From positions 5,195,739-5,259,738 of the forward strand of contig NZ_HG964446.1 of NCBI RefSeq assembly GCF_000689255.1: a stretch of 64,000 nucleotides of DNA, written 5' to 3'. The notes under the pieces are model-generated. The model was not told the DNA's origin and ran no database searches. It saw nothing but the letters and a program-made list of their open reading frames with translations. Numbering within the stretch: the stretch's first letter is position 1; every line of letters begins with the position of its first letter. The translations under genes and the position numbers were made by a program. This DNA is from Mycobacterium triplex (lineage in GTDB: Bacteria; Actinomycetota; Actinomycetes; Mycobacteriales; Mycobacteriaceae). Of this stretch, positions 37,565 to 45,939 are shown piece after piece.

Positions 37565-37861
37565 ATGGCAACACGTTTTATGACCGACCCGCACGCGATG
37601 CGTGCGATGGCGGGCCGTTTTGAGATGCACGCGCAGACGGTGTCGGATGAGGCTCGCAAGATGTGGGCGTCGTCGATGAACATCGCCGGTGCGGGCTGGA
37701 GTGGTCAGGCCCAGGCGACCTCGTACGACACCATGGGTCAGATGAACCAGGCGTTCAACAACATTGTCAACATGCTCCACGGCGTGCGTGACGGACTCAT
37801 CCGTGACGCCAACAACTACGAGACGCAAGAGCAGGCCTCGCAGCAGGCCCTCAGCCACTAA
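37565..37861 (+). CDS. esxJ: EsxJ-like WXG100 protein (CFP-10 side)
   Basis: 98 residues of the QILSS group (EsxJ/K/M/P/W). The WxG turn is G-W-S-G-Q and the C terminus has Y-E-T-Q-E, the YxxxE signal for type VII secretion. It pairs with the EsxI-like protein 52 bases downstream. Its ribosome site AAAGGAGAAAGG is strong. Paralogues are so alike that assignment to J rather than another letter rests on synteny with Rv1038c. Confidence 0.92.
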   Translation: MATRFMTDPHAMRAMAGRFEMHAQTVSDEARKMWASSMNIAGAGWSGQAQATSYDTMGQMNQAFNNIVNMLHGVRDGLIRDANNYETQEQASQQALSH

Positions 37862-37913
37862 CCGCGAAAACCACTGGTTTCCAAAAAACTTTCAATTCAG
37901 GAGGACATAGACA

Positions 37914-38198
37914 ATGTCGATCAATTACCAGTTCGGAGATGTCGACGCGCACGGCGCGTTGATCCGCGCGCAGGCCGCTTCGTTGGAGGCCGAGCACCAG
38001 GCCATCGTGCGCGATGTGCTGGCCGCCGGTGACTTCTGGGGTGGCGCCGGTTCGGTTGCCTGCCAGGAGTTCATCACCCAGTTGGGGCGCAACTTCCAGG
38101 TGATCTACGAGCAGGCCAACCAGCACGGGCAGAAGGTGCAGACCGCGGGCAACAACATGGCCAGCACCGACAGCGCCGTCGGGTCCAGCTGGGCCTAA
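37914..38198 (+). CDS. esxI: EsxI-like WXG100 protein (ESAT-6 side)
   Basis: 94 residues of the Mtb9.9 group (EsxI/L/N/O/V), starting M-S-I-N-Y-Q-F-G-D-V-D. The WxG turn is F-W-G-G-A; no YxxxD/E signal is expected because the EsxJ partner supplies it. AGGAGG lies upstream. Last gene of the PE-PPE-Esx-Esx operon, followed by a strong terminator. Letter assignment rests on synteny with Rv1037c. Confidence 0.92.
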   Translation: MSINYQFGDVDAHGALIRAQAASLEAEHQAIVRDVLAAGDFWGGAGSVACQEFITQLGRNFQVIYEQANQHGQKVQTAGNNMASTDSAVGSSWA

Positions 38199-38214
38199 CA
38201 CCCTCGTTTCAACC

Positions 38215-38252
38215 GGGGCCGCACACCAATTCGGTGTGCGGCCCCTTTGTTT
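38215..38252 (+). terminator. Rho-independent terminator of the PE-PPE-Esx operon
   Basis: 13-bp perfect stem GGGGCCGCACACC / GGTGTGCGGCCCC with loop AATTC, followed by TTTGTTTG. It begins 17 bases after the EsxI-like stop. This is the clearest intrinsic terminator in the window and isolates the operon from trcR. Confidence 0.9.
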
Positions 38253-38332
38253 GTGCGGCACGCGGCCCTGTTGTTTGAAATCTGTTGGGGCACAACGATA
38301 ATCGCAATCTTGCCCACGCGGCACCGGATTCG

Positions 38333-38387
38333 GGAGTTCGTAAGATTTGAGAAGTCTATGAACTCCGTGACAAGCGCATATGCGCTT
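38333..38387. promoter_or_regulatory. two inverted repeats just upstream of trcR
   Basis: A 16-bp perfect palindrome AAGCGCATATGCGCTT lies at 38372-38387, ending 18 bases before the trcR ATG. A second inverted repeat has arms GGAGTTC (38333-38339) and GAACTCC (38360-38366). Both lie in an AT-richer stretch. They are candidate operator sites; TrcR is known to bind its own promoter in M. tuberculosis, but these exact sites are not established. Confidence 0.5.
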
Positions 38388-38405
38388 TGCGAGAATTTTC
38401 AGAAC

Positions 38406-39182
38406 ATGACCGCCGCAATGTCGGGATACGCGGGTAGCCAGCGCCCGCGTCAAGCCATCCTGGGACAGCTGCCCAGAATCTATCGTGCTGACGGCTCACC
38501 GATCCGGGTTTTGCTGGTGGACGACGAGCCGGCCCTGACCAACCTGGTCAAGATGGCCCTGCACTACGAGGGCTGGGTGGTGGAGATCGCCCACAACGGC
38601 CGCGAGGCGCTGGCCAAATTCGACCGGGTGACACCGGACGTGCTCGTTCTCGACATCATGCTTCCCGACATGGATGGCCTGCGCATTCTGCAGCGGATCC
38701 GCGAATCGGACGCCTACACCCCCACCCTGTTTTTGACCGCCCGCGATTCGGTCATGGACCGCGTCACCGGGCTCACCGCCGGCGCCGACGACTACATGAC
38801 CAAGCCGTTCAGCCTCGAGGAACTGGTCGCACGTCTTCGCGGGTTGCTGCGCCGGTCCAGCCAGCTGTCACCGCCGGCCGCCGAAGCGCTCAAGGTCGGC
38901 GACCTTCGGCTGGACACCGCCAGCCGCGAAGTCACCCGCGACGGCGCCCCGATATCGCTGTCGTCGACCGAGTTCGAATTGCTGCGTTTCCTGATGCGCA
39001 ATCCGCGTCGCGCGCTGAGCCGCACCGAAATCTTGGACCGCGTCTGGAACTACGACTTCGCCGGGCGCACCAGCATTGTCGACCTCTACATCTCGTATCT
39101 GCGAAAGAAGATCGACTCGGGCCGGGAGCCGATGATCCACACCGTGCGAGGTGTCGGATACATGCTGCGGCCGCTGGAATGA
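38406..39182 (+). CDS. trcR: response regulator TrcR
   Basis: 258 residues from the ATG at 38406 (M-T-A-A-M-S-G-Y), which aligns with the start I recall for TrcR of M. tuberculosis (257). An in-frame codon at 38247 would run through the promoter. Receiver domain about 32-150 with acidic pocket D39-D40 and phosphoacceptor D83; OmpR-type winged helix about 165-255. It overlaps trcS by four bases. In M. tuberculosis TrcR activates itself and represses Rv1057, whose homologue is at 25381. Confidence 0.93.
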   Translation: MTAAMSGYAGSQRPRQAILGQLPRIYRADGSPIRVLLVDDEPALTNLVKMALHYEGWVVEIAHNGREALAKFDRVTPDVLVLDIMLPDMDGLRILQRIRESDAYTPTLFLTARDSVMDRVTGLTAGADDYMTKPFSLEELVARLRGLLRRSSQLSPPAAEALKVGDLRLDTASREVTRDGAPISLSSTEFELLRFLMRNPRRALSRTEILDRVWNYDFAGRTSIVDLYISYLRKKIDSGREPMIHTVRGVGYMLRPLE

Positions 39183-40687
39183 CGGGCCGGCGCAATACTC
39201 CTTCCTGGTTGCCCCGCTCGCTGCGCCGTCAATTGCTGATAGGTGTATTAGGCGTTGTCACAGTGGTTTTGGTGTCCGTCGGCGTGGTCTCGGTGCTCAG
39301 CCTGCGTGGCTACGTCACCGCGATCAGCGATGCCGATGTCGCCGAATCCCTGGATGCGTTGAGCAACTCCTACAGCCGATATCGCAACGGCGAGCACACC
39401 TCGGCGCACCGCCGCACCCCACCGGTGGACCAGGCGATGCTGGAATTCACCGGACAAACACCGGGCAACCTGATCGCCGTGGTGCACAACGGCACCGTCA
39501 TCGGCTCCGCGGTGTTCTCCGAGGACCAACCAAAACCCGCCCCGCCGGACGTCATTCAGTCGATCGAATCGCTGTCCTGGGCCGACGCGCCACCGCGCAC
39601 CGTACGGCTGGGCAGCCTGGGCGCCTACCGCGTCGACAGCCGACGCGAAGGATCCGACCTGCTGATCGTCGGGATGTCGGTAAAGCTGGCCGACCAGATC
39701 ATGGCCCGCAAATACATCACCACCAGCCTGCTGATCGCGGCCGCGCTGGCGATCACCGCCGCGCTCACGGTCTGGGTGGTCGGCTACACACTTCGCCCGC
39801 TACGCCGCGTCGCCGCGACCGCCGCGGAAGTGGCCGTGATGCCACTGACCGGCGACGACCACCGGATCAGCGTCCGGGTCCGCCAGGAAGACACCGACCC
39901 CGACAACGAGGTCGGGATCGTCGGCCACACGCTGAATCGGTTGCTGGACAACGTCGATAGCGCGCTGGCGCATCGCGTCGATTCCGACATGCGCATGCGG
40001 CAATTCCTGACCGACGCCAGCCACGAGCTCAGGACACCGCTGGCGGCGATTCAGGGCTATGCCGAGCTGACCCGTCAGGACAGTTCGGCGTTACCGCCGA
40101 CCACCGAGTACGCACTGGCACGCATCGAATCCGAGGCGCGGCGGATGGCCTTGCTCGTCGAGGAGCTGCTGCTGCTCTCGCGCCTGGGCGAAGGTGAGGA
40201 CCTGCAGAACGAAGACGTCGACCTGGCCGAGCTGGTCATCAACGCGGTGAACGACGCCGCGGCCGCGGCGCCCTCCCACCGTTGGCTCAAAGACCTGCCC
40301 GAGGAACCGGTCTGGGTCCGCGGGGACCATGCTCGGCTGCATCAAGCCGTGAGCAATCTGCACAGCAATGCCCGCCTGCACACACCCCCCGGCGTCACGG
40401 TCACCACCGCAATCACGTGCCACCACAGCGATCCCGACGCACCGCACGCGGAGCTGACCGTGGCCGATGACGGTCCCGGCATCGACGCCGACCTGCTCCC
40501 GCGGCTGTTCGAGCGGTTCGTGCGCGCGAACACCTCCCGGTCCGACGGCACGGGCATCGGACTGGGCCTGGCCATCGTCAGCTCGATCGTCAAGGCCCAT
40601 CATGGCTCCGTCAGTGCCGAATCCGCCAACGGCCGAACGGTCTTCCGGGTCCGACTGCCGTTGATCGACGGTCCGGGCACGCGTTAG
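39179..40687 (+). CDS. trcS: sensor histidine kinase TrcS
   Basis: 502 residues. Two membrane segments (about 20-45 and 180-205) bracket an extracytoplasmic sensor loop; a HAMP-like linker follows, then HisKA with phosphoacceptor H282 in S-H-E-L-R-T-P-L and HATPase with D-D-G-P-G-I and G-T-G-I-G-L-G-L boxes. Cognate kinase of TrcR, coupled by a four-base overlap (ATGA). Confidence 0.93.
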   Translation: MTGRRNTPSWLPRSLRRQLLIGVLGVVTVVLVSVGVVSVLSLRGYVTAISDADVAESLDALSNSYSRYRNGEHTSAHRRTPPVDQAMLEFTGQTPGNLIAVVHNGTVIGSAVFSEDQPKPAPPDVIQSIESLSWADAPPRTVRLGSLGAYRVDSRREGSDLLIVGMSVKLADQIMARKYITTSLLIAAALAITAALTVWVVGYTLRPLRRVAATAAEVAVMPLTGDDHRISVRVRQEDTDPDNEVGIVGHTLNRLLDNVDSALAHRVDSDMRMRQFLTDASHELRTPLAAIQGYAELTRQDSSALPPTTEYALARIESEARRMALLVEELLLLSRLGEGEDLQNEDVDLAELVINAVNDAAAAAPSHRWLKDLPEEPVWVRGDHARLHQAVSNLHSNARLHTPPGVTVTTAITCHHSDPDAPHAELTVADDGPGIDADLLPRLFERFVRANTSRSDGTGIGLGLAIVSSIVKAHHGSVSAESANGRTVFRVRLPLIDGPGTR

Positions 40688-41012
40688 CCCGAGGCGGGGG
40701 GCGAGTGTCGTTGTGCGCCTGTGTGTTTGCGCGTTGTCCGGCATCAACGTGCCGGTGACGATCAATCACAGAGCGGGATTCGCGGCCGTTACCGGCGTTC
40801 AGCACACGCTCATGGGACGACGGTGATGCTCGAACAAAGGGGCGTAAAGGAAACGTAAAGGTGCATTCCCACGCCGTTAGGAAAGCGTCAACCAAAGGCC
40901 CTTTCGGACCGGCCCCACTTACGTTCAAGCTGACCTTGCCTCCGAGGACTGCGGTGTGGCTGACTCGATGAGGTCCTTTTCTATGCACGCGATCACGCGG
41001 AACGGGGACAGG
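40688..41012. promoter_or_regulatory. 325-base leader between trcS and the kdp operon
   Basis: No gene beyond the small ORF at 41013. The first 60 bases are GC-rich (trcS trailer). The second half is AT-richer and contains the CGTAAAGG direct repeat described separately; it should hold the kdp promoter. A weak AGGAC/GTCCT pairing followed by TTTTC lies near 40948-40980. I see no known riboswitch. Confidence 0.5.
40843..40861 (+). promoter_or_regulatory. direct repeat, candidate KdpE box
   Basis: CGTAAAGG at 40843-40850 and again at 40854-40861, 11 bp apart, so both half-sites face the same side of the helix. This arrangement is typical of OmpR/PhoB-type regulators such as KdpE. It lies about 150 bases before the first small ORF of the kdp operon. 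Confidence 0.55.
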
Positions 41013-41096
41013 ATGGGCGTGTTGGTATTCATCGTGCTCACGGTGGCGGTGTTTGCGGTGCTGGGCACGGTGCAGAAGTTGGTCGAGCGGCTGTGA
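41013..41096 (+). CDS. tiny membrane ORF upstream of kdpF
   Basis: 27 residues: M-G-V-L-V-F-I-V-L-T, then a hydrophobic run to about residue 19 and a charged end Q-K-L-V-E-R-L. One membrane helix is predicted. GGGGACAGG lies directly before the ATG; an in-frame ATG at 40983 would add ten polar residues. Its TGA overlaps the kdpF GTG (GTGA at 41093-41096), so both would be translationally coupled. I do not recognise a family; coding nature rests on the overlap, the codon pattern and the membrane character. Confidence 0.6.
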   Translation: MGVLVFIVLTVAVFAVLGTVQKLVERL

Positions 41097-41182
41097 GCTA
41101 CGAAAACATCGTCGGTTTAGTACTTTCCATCGTTCTCGCCCTGTTTCTGGGGTGTGCCCTGTTGTTCCCGGAGAGGTTCTAG
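41093..41182 (+). CDS. kdpF: KdpF, small stabilising subunit of the Kdp K+-ATPase
   Basis: 29 residues: M-S-Y-E-N-I-V-G-L-V-L-S followed by a single hydrophobic helix and the end L-F-P-E-R-F, which is the classic KdpF pattern (family length 29-30). The GTG start overlaps the upstream small ORF, and the TAG overlaps the kdpA GTG by one base. KdpF sits in the membrane with KdpA and stabilises the complex. Confidence 0.88.
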   Translation: MSYENIVGLVLSIVLALFLGCALLFPERF

Positions 41183-42852
41183 TGAGCACGACATCCGCGG
41201 GAATCATTTTCCTCATTCTTCTTGTCGCGGCACTGGCCGCGGTGCATGTGCCGTTGGGCGACTACATGTATCGGGTCTACACCGCGGAAAAAGACTCCTC
41301 CGTCGAGCGCGTGATCTACCGGCTGATCGGTGTCGACGCGCGCTCCGAGCAGACGTGGGGCGCCTACGCCCGAAGCGTGTTGGCGTTCTCGTCGATCAGC
41401 ATTCTCTTTCTGTTCGTGTTCCAGCTCGTACAGGGCAAGTTGCCGTTGCATCTGCACGATCCGGCCACTCCGATGACCCCGGCGCTGGCGTGGAACACCG
41501 CGGTCAGCTTCGTCACCAACACCAACTGGCAGGCCTACTCGGGCGAATCCACGCAGGGCCACCTGGTGCAGATGGCCGGGCTGGCGGTGCAGAACTTCGT
41601 ATCGGCCGCCGTCGGCATGGCAGTGGCGGTCGCCCTGGTGCGTGGGTTCGCCCGCCGACGCACCGGCGATCTGGGCAATTTCTGGGTAGACCTGGTGCGC
41701 GGCACGCTGCGCATCCTGCTGCCGATCGCGGTGCTCAGCGCGATCGTGCTGGTCGCCGGCGGGGCGATCCAGAACTTCCACCTCCACGACCAGGTGGTCG
41801 ACACTCTCGGCGGTGTCCAACAGCGGATCACCGGCGGCCCGGTGGCCAGCCAGGAGGTCATCAAGGAGCTCGGCACCAACGGCGGTGGCTTCTACAACGC
41901 CAACTCGTCGCATCCGTTCGAAAACCCGAACGCGTGGACGAACTGGCTGGAGATCTTCCTGCTGACGGTGATCAGCTTTTCGATGCCGCGCACGTTCGGG
42001 CGGATGGTGGGAAGCAAGAAACAGGGCTACGCGATCGCCTCGGTGATGGCGTCGCTGGCCCTGATCAGCGTGACGTTCATGTTGTGGTTCCAGTTGCAGC
42101 ATCACGGCACCGTGCCGATCGCGACCGGCGCGGCGATGGAAGGTGTCGAGCAACGGTTCGGCATCGCCGACTCCGCGGTGTTCGCCGACGCGACGACGCT
42201 GACCTCTACCGGCGCGGTCGACTCGTTCCACGACTCCTACACCAGCCTCGGCGGGATGATCACGATGTTCAACATGCAGCTCGGTGAGGTAGCGCCCGGT
42301 GGCACCGGCTCCGGCCTGTACGGGATGCTGATCCTGGCGGTGATCACCGTCTTCGTCGCGGGGCTGATGGTCGGACGGACGCCGGAATACCTCGGCAAGA
42401 AGATCAACCCACGCGAAATCAAGCTGGCGGCAAGCTATTTCCTCGTCACACCGCTGATCGTGTTGACCGGCACCGCGATTGCGATGGCGCTGCCGGGCGA
42501 ACGCGCCGGGATGTTGAACACCGGCCCGCATGGGCTCTCGGAAGTCTTGTACGCGTTCACCTCCGCCGCCAACAACAACGGATCGGCCTTCGCCGGCATC
42601 AGCGTCAACACCGACTGGTACAACACCGCGCTCGGACTGGCGATGGTCTTCGGCCGATTCCTGCCCATCGTGCTGGTGCTGGCCCTGGCCGGCTCGCTGG
42701 CCAAGCAAGGCGCCACGCCGGAATCGGCAGGAACCCTGCCCACCCACCGGCCACAGTTCGTCGGAATGGTCGCCGGCGTGACGCTGATTCTCGTCGCCCT
42801 GACCTTCCTGCCCATGCTCGCGCTCGGGCCTCTCGCCGAAGGAATCCACTGA
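41182..42852 (+). CDS. kdpA: KdpA, potassium-binding channel-like subunit
   Basis: 556 residues (usual about 557), GTG start sharing a base with the kdpF stop. About ten membrane segments. The four pore-like selectivity regions are visible: T-N-T-N-W-Q-A-Y-S-G-E, G-T-N-G-G-G-F-Y-N-A-N-S, T-S-A-A-N-N-N-G-S-A-F-A-G, and G-G-T-G-S-G-L-Y-G. This subunit of the P-type Kdp pump binds K+ and passes it towards KdpB. The stop overlaps the kdpB ATG by one base. Confidence 0.95.
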   Translation: MSTTSAGIIFLILLVAALAAVHVPLGDYMYRVYTAEKDSSVERVIYRLIGVDARSEQTWGAYARSVLAFSSISILFLFVFQLVQGKLPLHLHDPATPMTPALAWNTAVSFVTNTNWQAYSGESTQGHLVQMAGLAVQNFVSAAVGMAVAVALVRGFARRRTGDLGNFWVDLVRGTLRILLPIAVLSAIVLVAGGAIQNFHLHDQVVDTLGGVQQRITGGPVASQEVIKELGTNGGGFYNANSSHPFENPNAWTNWLEIFLLTVISFSMPRTFGRMVGSKKQGYAIASVMASLALISVTFMLWFQLQHHGTVPIATGAAMEGVEQRFGIADSAVFADATTLTSTGAVDSFHDSYTSLGGMITMFNMQLGEVAPGGTGSGLYGMLILAVITVFVAGLMVGRTPEYLGKKINPREIKLAASYFLVTPLIVLTGTAIAMALPGERAGMLNTGPHGLSEVLYAFTSAANNNGSAFAGISVNTDWYNTALGLAMVFGRFLPIVLVLALAGSLAKQGATPESAGTLPTHRPQFVGMVAGVTLILVALTFLPMLALGPLAEGIH

Positions 42853-45002
42853 TGACCGTGACCACCCACGATGCGGCGGCCGAACCGCTGGCCGTGACCC
42901 CCGTCGGCAAGAAACGGGTGCAGGGCGGTTTGCTCGACCCGAAGATGCTATGGAAGTCAACGCCGGACGCGTTGCGCAAACTCGACCCACGCACGCTGTG
43001 GCGCAACCCGGTGATGTTCATCGTCGAAATCGGCGCCGCGTGGAGCACCCTGCTGGCGATCGTCAGCCCGACCTGGTTCGCGTGGCTGACCGTGGTCTGG
43101 CTCTGGCTGACGGTGCTGTTCGCCAACCTCGCGGAGGCGGTGGCCGAAGGCCGCGGTAAAGCACAGGCCGAAACCCTGCGCAAGGCGAAAACCTCCACGA
43201 TGGCGCGCCGGCTGAAGGACTGGGCACCCGGAGCCACCCCGGTCGAGGAGGAAGTCGCCGCGCCGCTGCTGCAACAAGGCGACATCGTCGTGGTCGAGGC
43301 CGGTCAGGTGATACCCGGTGACGGCGATGTGGTGGAAGGCATTGCGTCGGTGGATGAATCGGCGATCACCGGCGAATCGGCGCCCGTGATCCGTGAGTCC
43401 GGCGGCGACCGCTCGGCGGTCACCGGCGGGACCACCGTGCTCAGCGACCGGATCGTCGTGCAAATCACCCAAAAGCCCGGAGAAAGCTTCATCGACCGGA
43501 TGATCGCGCTCGTCGAAGGCGCCAACCGGCAGAAAACCCCCAACGAGATCGCGCTCAACATCCTGCTGGCCGCGTTGACGATCATCTTCGTCTTCGCCGT
43601 CGCCACCCTGCAGCCGCTCGCGATCTACTCCAAGATGAACAACCCCGGTGTGCCAAACACCGAGGCGCTCAACACAAATGGCGTCACCGGAATCGTGATG
43701 GTGGCACTGCTGGTCTGCCTCATCCCGACGACGATCGGTGCACTGCTGTCCGCGATCGGCATCGCCGGCATGGACCGGCTCGTGCAGCGCAACGTGCTGG
43801 CGATGTCGGGGCGCGCGGTGGAAGCCGCCGGCGACGTGAACACACTGCTGCTGGACAAGACGGGCACCATCACACTGGGCAACCGGCAAGCTGCCGCCTT
43901 CATCCCGCTCGACGGGGTCACCAATGAGCAGCTGGCCGATGCCGCGCAGCTGTCCAGCCTGGCCGACGAGACACCGGAAGGCCGCTCGGTCGTCGTGTTC
44001 GCCAAGCAACATTTCGGGCTGCGCGCGCGCACGCCCGGCGAGCTCGCAACTGCCCATTGGGTCGAATTCTCGGCTACGACAAGGATGTCCGGTGTCGACG
44101 TGGACGGCCATCTGCTACGCAAGGGGGCGGCCAATTCGGTCGCGGATTGGGTGCGCGGCCAGGGTGGCAAGGTATCGCACCAACTCGGCGAGATCGTCGA
44201 CGGTATCTCCGCCAGCGGCGGCACCCCACTGGTCGTCGGCGAGGTCCGCGACGGTGAGGCGGCCGTGCTCGGCGTCATCCACCTCAAGGATGTGGTCAAG
44301 CAAGGCATGCGTGAGCGCTTCGACGAGATGCGGAAGATGGGCATCCGGACGGTGATGATCACCGGTGACAACCCGTTGACCGCCAAGGCGATTGCCGACG
44401 AGGCCGGTGTCGACGACTTCCTTGCCGAAGCCACGCCGGAGGACAAGCTCGCGCTGATCAAACGCGAGCAAGCGGGCGGCAAACTGGTGGCGATGACCGG
44501 TGACGGCACCAACGACGCGCCGGCTCTGGCCCAGGCCGACGTGGGTGTGGCGATGAACACCGGGACGTCTGCCGCCAAAGAGGCCGGCAACATGGTCGAT
44601 CTCGACTCGGACCCAACCAAACTCATCGAGATCGTCGAGATCGGCAAGCAGCTGCTGATCACCCGCGGAGCGCTGACCACCTTCTCGATCGCCAACGACA
44701 TCGCGAAGTACTTCGCGATCATCCCGGCAATGTTCGTGGCACTGTTCCCCGGGCTGGATCTGATCAACGTGATGCGGTTACACAGCCCGCAGTCGGCGAT
44801 CCTGTCCGCGGTGATATTCAACGCGATCGTCATCGTGATGCTGATCCCGTTGTCGCTGCGCGGCGTTCGCTACACCCCGAGCAGTGCGTCAAAACTGTTG
44901 AGCCGCAATCTCTATATGTACGGGCTTGGCGGCATCATTGCCCCATTCATCGGGATCAAACTCATCGACCTGATCGTCCAATTCGTCCCAGGGATGTCCT
45001 GA
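42852..45002 (+). CDS. kdpB: KdpB, P-type ATPase catalytic subunit
   Basis: 716 residues. The phosphorylated aspartate is D335 in D-K-T-G-T; the actuator loop T-G-E-S-A-P-V lies near 178, and the M-T-G-D-G-T-N-D-A-P hinge near 552. ATP binding, actuator and membrane domains are all present. It hydrolyses ATP to drive K+ uptake. Stop and start overlaps on both sides show a tightly coupled operon. Confidence 0.95.
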   Translation: MTVTTHDAAAEPLAVTPVGKKRVQGGLLDPKMLWKSTPDALRKLDPRTLWRNPVMFIVEIGAAWSTLLAIVSPTWFAWLTVVWLWLTVLFANLAEAVAEGRGKAQAETLRKAKTSTMARRLKDWAPGATPVEEEVAAPLLQQGDIVVVEAGQVIPGDGDVVEGIASVDESAITGESAPVIRESGGDRSAVTGGTTVLSDRIVVQITQKPGESFIDRMIALVEGANRQKTPNEIALNILLAALTIIFVFAVATLQPLAIYSKMNNPGVPNTEALNTNGVTGIVMVALLVCLIPTTIGALLSAIGIAGMDRLVQRNVLAMSGRAVEAAGDVNTLLLDKTGTITLGNRQAAAFIPLDGVTNEQLADAAQLSSLADETPEGRSVVVFAKQHFGLRARTPGELATAHWVEFSATTRMSGVDVDGHLLRKGAANSVADWVRGQGGKVSHQLGEIVDGISASGGTPLVVGEVRDGEAAVLGVIHLKDVVKQGMRERFDEMRKMGIRTVMITGDNPLTAKAIADEAGVDDFLAEATPEDKLALIKREQAGGKLVAMTGDGTNDAPALAQADVGVAMNTGTSAAKEAGNMVDLDSDPTKLIEIVEIGKQLLITRGALTTFSIANDIAKYFAIIPAMFVALFPGLDLINVMRLHSPQSAILSAVIFNAIVIVMLIPLSLRGVRYTPSSASKLLSRNLYMYGLGGIIAPFIGIKLIDLIVQFVPGMS

Positions 45003-45003
45003 C

Positions 45004-45927
45004 ATGAAGTTTTCGAATTTCGTCCGCGTGCACTGGGCGGCGTTGCGTGCGCTACTGGTGCTGACCGTCATCACGGGCCTGGCCTACCCGGTCTTCATCT
45101 GGCTGGTCGCGCAGCTGCCGGGCTTGCACGACAAGGCCGAAGGATCGATTCTGACCGCCAACGGCAAACCGGTCGGCAGCAAGCTGATCGGTCAGCTGTT
45201 CACCGACCCCGGCGGCAACCCGCTGCGGCAATACTTCCAGAGCCGCCCGTCGGCGGCCGGCACCGGTTACGACCCGCTGTCGTCGAGCGCGAGCAACCTC
45301 GGGCCCGAAAGCATCGTCGACACGCCCGCCGATCCGGCCAAGCTCGCCTCGGGCGCCGGCGCCTCCGACGCCGGGTTCAAGCCCAGCCTGCTGACGCAGG
45401 TGTGCACGCGCAGCGCCGCCGTGGGACAGCTGGAGGGTGTGGACGGTTCGCGTCCGTTCTGCACCGGTGGCGGCGTGGGCGCGGTGCTCTCGGTGATCGG
45501 TTCCCGCGACGCCCGCGGAAACGTCATCCACCCGACCCAGGTGGTCAGCGTCAACGAGCCCTGCGCGACGACCAGGCAGCCCTTCCTAGACCTCTACGAG
45601 GGCGTTCGGGTCGAGTGCGCCAAGTACGGCGAGGATTATTCGCTCGGCCAGATCGTGCCCATCCGCGGGGCGACACCCGCCAACCCGGCCGTGCCCGCCG
45701 ATGCGGTCACCGCCAGCGGCAGCGGGTTGGACCCGAATATCTCGCCGGCCTACGCCGATATCCAGATTTCGCGCGTGGCCAAGGCGCGTCACGTCAGCCC
45801 CGATCAGATTCGGGCGGTGCTCGCCCGGTACCGCGACGGCCGCACCTTGGGGTTTTTCGGCGAGCCCACGATCAACGTGCTGCAGCTCAATCTGCAACTC
45901 GACCGCCAATATCCGGTATCGAGCTAA
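45004..45927 (+). CDS. kdpC: KdpC with large internal insertion
   Basis: 307 residues, whereas KdpC is normally about 190. The N-terminal membrane helix (about 13-35) and K-L-I-G-Q-L-F lead to S-N-L-G-P near 97-101; the family's next block V-P-A-D-A-V-T-A-S-G-S-G-L-D-P does not begin until about 230. Between them are about 100 extra residues with four cysteines (near 134, 153, 187, 205), in frame and without repeats. The C-terminal part (I-S-P-A-Y-A, V-L-A-R-Y, G-E-P-T-I-N-V-L-Q-L-N) is normal. The insert would face the outside of the membrane, where cysteines could pair. It sits right before kdpD. Confidence 0.9.
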   Translation: MKFSNFVRVHWAALRALLVLTVITGLAYPVFIWLVAQLPGLHDKAEGSILTANGKPVGSKLIGQLFTDPGGNPLRQYFQSRPSAAGTGYDPLSSSASNLGPESIVDTPADPAKLASGAGASDAGFKPSLLTQVCTRSAAVGQLEGVDGSRPFCTGGGVGAVLSVIGSRDARGNVIHPTQVVSVNEPCATTRQPFLDLYEGVRVECAKYGEDYSLGQIVPIRGATPANPAVPADAVTASGSGLDPNISPAYADIQISRVAKARHVSPDQIRAVLARYRDGRTLGFFGEPTINVLQLNLQLDRQYPVSS

Positions 45928-45939
45928 CACCGGAGGGGG

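Noticed and set aside
40688..41012. Riboswitch (such as a c-di-AMP type) before kdp
   Set aside because: Only a weak AGGAC/GTCCT pairing is visible and none of the conserved motifs of known classes.
41179..42990. Minus-strand open frame of about 600 codons
   Set aside because: Opposite kdpA and the start of kdpB, which are unmistakable.
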